This document shows, in pieces, positions 6,292-10,098 of a DNA stretch of 10,098 nucleotides (position 1 is its first letter; each line of letters starts with the position of its first letter). The stretch comes from an uncultured Mollicutes bacterium (lineage in GTDB: Bacteria; Bacillota_I; Bacilli_A; RFN20; CAG-826). Location: positions 1 through 10,098 of the forward strand of contig URQK01000059.1 in NCBI GenBank assembly GCA_900549975.1, given 5' to 3'. The notes beneath the pieces were generated by a model that saw only the letters and a program-made list of their open reading frames with translations, was not told the origin of the DNA and ran no database searches. Made by a program: the position numbers and the translations under genes.

Positions 6292-6334
6292 ATTATAGCA
6301 TAAAAGAGCAATAATGAGTTAGTTGTTTCTAACT
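6292..6334 (-). promoter_or_regulatory. Extended -10 promoter with upstream palindrome, SAM methyltransferase gene
   Basis: On the minus strand TGC TATAAT (6300-6292) is an extended -10, giving a leader of about 20 nt. A 6-bp inverted repeat, AGTTAG-N6-CTAACT (6334-6317), covers the -35 region, where no good -35 box exists. It could be an activator or repressor site. Read on the plus strand the same repeat is followed by T-rich sequence, but no plus-strand gene ends there. Confidence 0.5.
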
Positions 6335-6369
6335 TTATTTTTTATAAAATACTTTCAGTTAAAAATATG

Positions 6370-7338
6370 TTAATTTTGTTCATAAATATTTTCACTTGTT
6401 CGTAATTTATATTCAAATAATTTTTTACTATCTAAATCCACTTTATGCATATCCACTTTATTAATTTGATGATTATCATAAGTAGTGTAATAATATATTC
6501 CTTTTGTCGCGTTTAGGCATGAAGTATAAATAGTGATTTCATATTTTTTATCTTCTAGTTCGCAGCATCCTCTCACTTGATCAACACAGCCTAATATATG
6601 AAAGAACTGACTTACACTAGATAGTTCATCACTTTTTGATAAAGAATTCATTTTTGTAAAAGCCACACGTACAAAGCGAGATTGACTTGAAATATCACCA
6701 GGTAAACCCACTGCACCTAATCCTCTACTATAAAAGCGTTTATCATCATTTAAACTATTTTTAGAATTTTTGGTTGATAAATATTTATAATTATTTAAAT
6801 TTTCCATTTGTTTATCAAATGGTGGATTATTAGTTAAAACACCAACTGGATTATCATAAATTTTAATTCCTTCACTAGTGGATTCTATAGTAATTGATTT
6901 ATTATGGTCAGCAACTATCCAATGAAGTTGACCAATTGGGTATTTATCACTATATGGGGTATTAGTTATATTAACACTTTTCATTAATCCAATAACTTCA
7001 TCAACACTCTTACAACTAACAAGAATATAAGGAATAAACTCAAATTGTGCCACGTTAATTTTGTCTTTTTTTTGCTCAAAATAGTGTGCATTTCCAACGA
7101 AGTTTAAACCTGCAACACAAAGTCCTTTTTCGTTCATTGCCTCATAAAATAAAGGATAACTATCAGTTACGTGTGCCATTCCTATAATTGCATAATGTGT
7201 TTTTATAGTATCTAAAAACCTTAATTTTAATTCATAATTTCTTGGCATAATCGTAACAGTTTCACCATACGAAAATTCATAGTCTAATGTTCTTCCAAAA
7301 TAGAAATTTGATGTTTTATAAGTCGCAGCAGTACACAT
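6370..7338 (-). CDS. bsh: Bile salt hydrolase (choloylglycine hydrolase), 322 aa
   Basis: Ntn-type hydrolase that splits conjugated bile salts into free bile acid plus glycine or taurine. The start is fixed at ATG 7338: AGGAG lies 7 nt ahead, and the next codon is Cys2, which becomes the N-terminal nucleophile after Met removal; an ATG at 7344 is 1 nt from the AGGAG. All expected active-site residues are present: Cys2, Arg16, Asp19 (FGRTLDYEFSYGE), Asn79 in NEKGLCVAGLNF, TNNPPFD (169-175) and Arg221 in GLPGDISSQSRFVR (211-224). Asn79, where penicillin V acylases have Tyr, favours bile salt hydrolase. There is no signal peptide, so it acts in the cytoplasm and needs imported substrate. Length is normal. 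The gene is divergent from L-serine dehydratase across a shared 139-nt region with an inverted repeat. Confidence 0.94.
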   Translation of the reverse strand: MCTAATYKTSNFYFGRTLDYEFSYGETVTIMPRNYELKLRFLDTIKTHYAIIGMAHVTDSYPLFYEAMNEKGLCVAGLNFVGNAHYFEQKKDKINVAQFEFIPYILVSCKSVDEVIGLMKSVNITNTPYSDKYPIGQLHWIVADHNKSITIESTSEGIKIYDNPVGVLTNNPPFDKQMENLNNYKYLSTKNSKNSLNDDKRFYSRGLGAVGLPGDISSQSRFVRVAFTKMNSLSKSDELSSVSQFFHILGCVDQVRGCCELEDKKYEITIYTSCLNATKGIYYYTTYDNHQINKVDMHKVDLDSKKLFEYKLRTSENIYEQN

Positions 7339-7368
7339 AATCATTCTCCTCGTTATTTATATAAATAG

Positions 7369-7388
7369 TTTACCAAATTTGTGGTAAA
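7369..7388. promoter_or_regulatory. 20-bp inverted repeat between bsh and serine dehydratase genes
   Basis: TTTACCA (7369-7375), a 6-nt centre and TGGTAAA (7382-7388) form a perfect 7-bp inverted repeat; CAAATTTG (7374-7381) is a nested palindrome. On the bsh side it lies directly upstream of an AT-rich -10 (TATATA, 7363-7358 minus) where a -35 should be. On the other side it ends 18 nt before the -35 of the serine dehydratase gene. This is the position expected of an operator for a dimeric regulator; the regulator is unknown. It does not match the cre consensus. Confidence 0.5.
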
Positions 7389-7405
7389 TAAAACAAAAAA
7401 AACAA

Positions 7406-7434
7406 TTTTCAAAATTACAATAATAATCTATACT
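7406..7434 (+). promoter_or_regulatory. Promoter of the L-serine dehydratase gene
   Basis: TTTTCA (7406-7411), a 17-nt spacer and TATACT (7429-7434) match 4 and 5 of 6 consensus positions. An A-rich run at 7386-7405 just upstream resembles an UP element. Transcription would start near 7441, so the GAGGAG at 7443-7448 would be almost at the RNA 5' end. Confidence 0.6.
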
Positions 7435-7442
7435 TAATAAGT

Positions 7443-7477
7443 GAGGAGTTCGTATAACTTACGAATATATTAATATT
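7443..7477 (+). promoter_or_regulatory. Shine-Dalgarno separated from ATG by a small hairpin
   Basis: GAGGAG (7443-7448) is 29 nt from ATG 7478, too far for normal initiation, and no other ribosome site lies closer. Between them TTCGTA (7449-7454) and TACGAA (7460-7465) form a perfect 6-bp stem with a 5-nt loop. If this folds, the effective distance falls to about 12 nt. Looping-out of this kind is known for a few phage T4 genes. The alternative, a non-standard ATA start at 7454, would add eight residues that do not fit the family. Confidence 0.45.
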
Positions 7478-8680
7478 ATGCTTTGTTCGCTTAAAGATTT
7501 ATATCGCATTGGTCCTGGACCATCATCTAGCCACACTATTGGCCCATATCGAATTTGCTTAGATTTTCTAAATAGTTTAGAACCTAATAACTATCATTAT
7601 GTAGTTACTCTTTTTGGTTCGCTTGCCTTAACAGGAAAAGGCCACTTAACTGATAAGATAATTATAGACACTTTAAAGGATGTCGAAGTAAAGTTTGATT
7701 TAAAAACCACTCCTAGTTTTCCTAATACTATGCAAATTGAAGCTTATTTAGATAATAAATTAGTTAAATCCGCAACATATTATTCGATTGGCGGCGGACA
7801 AATTGAAAAAAAAGGCGAAAAAGCCGAGACTGATAAAATGGTTTATCCTTTTTCATCTTTTAAAGAAATTAGAGAATATATTGAGCAAAACAAATTGTCT
7901 TATTTGAAATTTGTTAAGAAATTTGATGATAAAGATATTGAAGATTATTTAAAGCATATTCTTAATCATATGGAAAAGGAAATTGAGCAAGGACTCGTAA
8001 CCGAAGGATATATTGCGGGAAAACTCCATATAAAAAGAATTGCTCCTACTTTATATAAAGAAGCAATAAGTTGTAGTAATACTGATGACAAAAGGGATTT
8101 ATTTATTTCTACTTATGCTTATGCGGTAAGTGAATCTAATTCCGGAGGAAGTTTGGTAGTTACTGCTCCGACATGCGGATCAGCTGGTGTACTTCCTGCT
8201 GTTTTATATTATTTAAAGAAGCAAATGAATTATAGTGAAAAACAATTAATCGATGCTTTAATTATCGCTGGATTAATTGGCTGCATTATTAAAAAGAATG
8301 CCACTATTTCTGGAGCCGTCGGGGGATGTCAAGCTGAGATTGGTTCCGCTACTTGTATGGCCGCTGGAGCACTTTGCGCCGCGAATGGATTAGGATTTGA
8401 TTATATTGAATATGCCTCCGAAATGGCTTTGGAACACCAATTAGGTTTAACTTGTGATCCAGTCGGAGGATACGTTGCTATTCCTTGTATAGAAAGAAAT
8501 TCCATATCAGCGATTAAAGCATTTAATTCTTATGTTTTTGCTAAACATTTAGTGCCACATCGACATAATGCTATATCTCTTGATGAAGTAATTGCGGTTA
8601 TGAAAGAAACTGGTATTGCCTTATCAGCAGATTATAAAGAAACCGCTAAAGGCGGATTAGCTAAAATACATAAGTTTTAA
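7478..8680 (+). CDS. sdaA: L-serine dehydratase (L-serine ammonia-lyase), iron-sulfur dependent, single chain, 400 aa
   Basis: Converts L-serine to pyruvate and ammonia with an oxygen-sensitive [4Fe-4S] cluster, a route to energy and nitrogen in anaerobes. The beta part comes first, with SLKDLYRIGPGPSSSHTIGP (4-23) and YYSIGGGQI (101-109). It is fused to the alpha part with SNSGGSLVVTAPTCGSAGVLP (split over 220-240). Cys284 (GGCQAEIGSA), Cys326 (TCDPVGGY) and Cys337 (IPCIERN) have the 42- and 11-residue spacing of the known cluster ligands. The chain ends at GGLAKIHKF and has no C-terminal Cys, unlike the Legionella enzyme, where that Cys caps the cluster. At 400 aa it is shorter than the usual 450-460. 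The N-terminus fits ATG 7478. It is convergent with the S41 peptidase, 19 nt apart. Confidence 0.95.
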   Translation: MLCSLKDLYRIGPGPSSSHTIGPYRICLDFLNSLEPNNYHYVVTLFGSLALTGKGHLTDKIIIDTLKDVEVKFDLKTTPSFPNTMQIEAYLDNKLVKSATYYSIGGGQIEKKGEKAETDKMVYPFSSFKEIREYIEQNKLSYLKFVKKFDDKDIEDYLKHILNHMEKEIEQGLVTEGYIAGKLHIKRIAPTLYKEAISCSNTDDKRDLFISTYAYAVSESNSGGSLVVTAPTCGSAGVLPAVLYYLKKQMNYSEKQLIDALIIAGLIGCIIKKNATISGAVGGCQAEIGSATCMAAGALCAANGLGFDYIEYASEMALEHQLGLTCDPVGGYVAIPCIERNSISAIKAFNSYVFAKHLVPHRHNAISLDEVIAVMKETGIALSADYKETAKGGLAKIHKF

Positions 8681-8683
8681 CGC

Positions 8684-8701
8684 AATTATTATAATTTTTT
8701 T
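8684..8701 (+). terminator. Weak terminator-like element after serine dehydratase
   Basis: AATTA (8684-8688) and TAATT (8692-8696) form a 5-bp stem of A-T pairs only, followed by a T run to 8701. It is the only candidate in the 19-nt gap and may be too weak to work alone. Confidence 0.3.
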
Positions 8702-10098
8702 ATCTATTATTATCTTTAGAATAAACCGCATCTACATATTCTGCTATTTTGCTGTTGTCATAATAATCACCATAAGGAATTTCCATATCTGGCTCTATTC
8801 CGTTTTCAATTGAATAATAAATGTCCCCATCGTCTTTTCTAACAACGTATCTATTAGAATTATTCGAACTAATGGCAATTGCTGTTCCATCAGCAAGCAC
8901 TAATGGCAAAACAGAACACATACCGCCGCCAGATTTGTTTCCTATTATTTTTGCTAAATTTTGTTGTTTTACTTTACAAATGAAACTATTAGTTGCGCTG
9001 AAACTATTCATTGAAGAAAGAATAGTCCATCTATATTGATTGTAAGCATCGTCATCGTAATAGCCATCGCCATCAGTATCAATTTTAAAATGCTTGCAAG
9101 AATATTCGTTTGTTAATGTATTATAACTATAATCTAGAATAACTTTGTCTGTCAAAAATCCTAATGTACGATTCATTGCACCAATATTACCACCACCATT
9201 AAGTGATAAATCTAAAACGATATCGTGCACTTCTTCATGTTTAATAATATCATTCATGCAATGTTGCATAAAAAAATATGTATCATATTTCCACGCGGTA
9301 TCTTTTATGTTTCCATCTGAGTCATAGAGTTCGAATTTGGAACCAGTTTTAAAGCTATCAAATGTAATTATCGCCGTATCATTGTTATATCTTACATATG
9401 AAACTGATGACTCTCCTATTTTTTCTTTTCTAAGAGCTGACTGTTGATTATATAAAGAATAAAACTTATTACGAAATTCACCATAGTCACTTGAATTATA
9501 AAGTTGGTCTGAATGTTTATTAGAGTAAATGCTTCTTCCATCAATTCTCGTATGAAGTTCATCAAGTTGATTAAAAATAATATGCTTTAATCCAATGAAA
9601 TTATCATCAGCATTTTGTGACCAAAGCAAATCAAAGTCATTTTTTGAAATATATTCTTTAAATAATTTGATTTTTTTACTTTTTTTAAGCCCATAAAAAT
9701 AATCCATCGCAAATAACAAACTATTCACTGTAGCTTTTCTCATTTCTTTTGATTGTGTTTTTCCATTTGAATTATTTGTATAAATTGTTTTATAAGCATC
9801 ATCACCATTGTCTATTTCACCATAAAATCCATAATATGATTCCTCAGTATAATAAACATTAAATTGATTTTGTGAACAAAATAGCATATTAGCAATAGTA
9901 AATGGCATCAAACATTTTTCATTCCAATATAAAATATCAAAATAATATAATCCTAAATTAAATCTTACAGCCTTTTCTGACCAAGAATCATATCTAGTAT
10001 GTTTTATATACGAGTTATAATTAGTTTTTTGATTTTTACTTGTTATGTCAGTAAAAAAATCAAAATCACTTACGTAAATGCTATTTGTATCCCAATGA
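8700..10098 (-). CDS. S41-family (C-terminal processing/tricorn-like) serine peptidase, 5' end outside the window
   Basis: The frame stays open from stop 8700-8702 to the right edge, giving 465 residues without the true N-terminus; a TTG at 9911 is internal, since clear coding sequence (such as YVSDFDFFTDI, AVRFNLGLYYFDILYWNEK) continues upstream. Numbering from the edge, QLDELHTRID carries His182, matching the gHt histidine of tricorn-type S41B peptidases. DIVLDLSLNGGGNIGAM (292-308) is the conserved core strand, and MNSFSATNSF holds the likely nucleophile Ser367. IIGNKSGGGMC (384-394) has the GGG form of S41B instead of the FGKG with catalytic Lys found in CtpA/Prc. A calcium-loop-like DTDGDGYYDDD (340-350) sits between core and nucleophile. 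Such proteins are usually exported, but a signal peptide would lie outside the window. Confidence 0.87.
   Translation of the reverse strand, partial: HWDTNSIYVSDFDFFTDITSKNQKTNYNSYIKHTRYDSWSEKAVRFNLGLYYFDILYWNEKCLMPFTIANMLFCSQNQFNVYYTEESYYGFYGEIDNGDDAYKTIYTNNSNGKTQSKEMRKATVNSLLFAMDYFYGLKKSKKIKLFKEYISKNDFDLLWSQNADDNFIGLKHIIFNQLDELHTRIDGRSIYSNKHSDQLYNSSDYGEFRNKFYSLYNQQSALRKEKIGESSVSYVRYNNDTAIITFDSFKTGSKFELYDSDGNIKDTAWKYDTYFFMQHCMNDIIKHEEVHDIVLDLSLNGGGNIGAMNRTLGFLTDKVILDYSYNTLTNEYSCKHFKIDTDGDGYYDDDAYNQYRWTILSSMNSFSATNSFICKVKQQNLAKIIGNKSGGGMCSVLPLVLADGTAIAISSNNSNRYVVRKDDGDIYYSIENGIEPDMEIPYGDYYDNSKIAEYVDAVYSKDNNR

Noticed and set aside
9909..9911. TTG as the start of the S41 peptidase
   Set aside because: The same frame continues without a stop to the right edge with plausible coding sequence, so the real start is outside the window.
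1..10098. CRISPR array, insertion sequence ends, phage genes or a known defence operon
   Set aside because: No regular spaced repeats, no transposase or integrase sequence and no intact defence genes were seen on either strand.

Overview
This 10.1 kb window is AT-rich bacterial DNA with a compact layout of short gaps and AGGAG-type Shine-Dalgarno sites. It reads with the standard code: Trp is TGG throughout, and every gene whose end is visible stops at TAA or TAG. Gene content (a bile salt hydrolase, a cluster-type L-serine dehydratase, an ECF vitamin-uptake S component and an AEC permease) fits an anaerobic, gut-dwelling low-GC Firmicute (Bacilli/Erysipelotrichia-like or RF39-like). That placement is inference; no marker gene is present to fix it.

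Layout. Positions 1-1020 are an accessory, partly decayed stretch. A short XRE-type regulator on the minus strand has its own promoter and terminators. Next to it, on the plus strand, is a frameshifted remnant of a type I restriction specificity subunit (HsdS). A tRNA-Gly(CCC) gene on the minus strand closes this stretch. Positions 1151-2584 (minus) hold an rRNA-type m5C methyltransferase followed by an ECF transporter S component, probably one operon. An AEC-family permease (2726-3754) runs divergently on the plus strand. It is convergent with a two-gene minus-strand cassette of unrecognised membrane proteins (3763-5319). A strong terminator separates these from a COG3315-type (leucine carboxyl methyltransferase-like) SAM methyltransferase (5433-6266), which follows a bile salt hydrolase (6370-7338), both on the minus strand. 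L-serine dehydratase (7478-8680) is divergent from the hydrolase and convergent with an S41-family peptidase whose 5' end lies beyond the right edge.

How the genes could work together. The hydrolase frees glycine or taurine from conjugated bile salts in the cytoplasm. Glycine can become serine through GlyA (not in the window), and the serine dehydratase turns serine into pyruvate and ammonia. The two genes are divergent, and a 20-bp inverted repeat lies between them, so shared control is possible but unproven. The most unusual local features are that intergenic repeat, a serine dehydratase leader in which a small hairpin separates the Shine-Dalgarno from the ATG, palindromes placed on promoters of the AEC permease and the methyltransferase, and the decayed restriction locus beside the tRNA. 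I found no CRISPR array, insertion sequence, phage module or clearly new multi-gene system. The closest candidate is the unrecognised two-gene membrane cassette.
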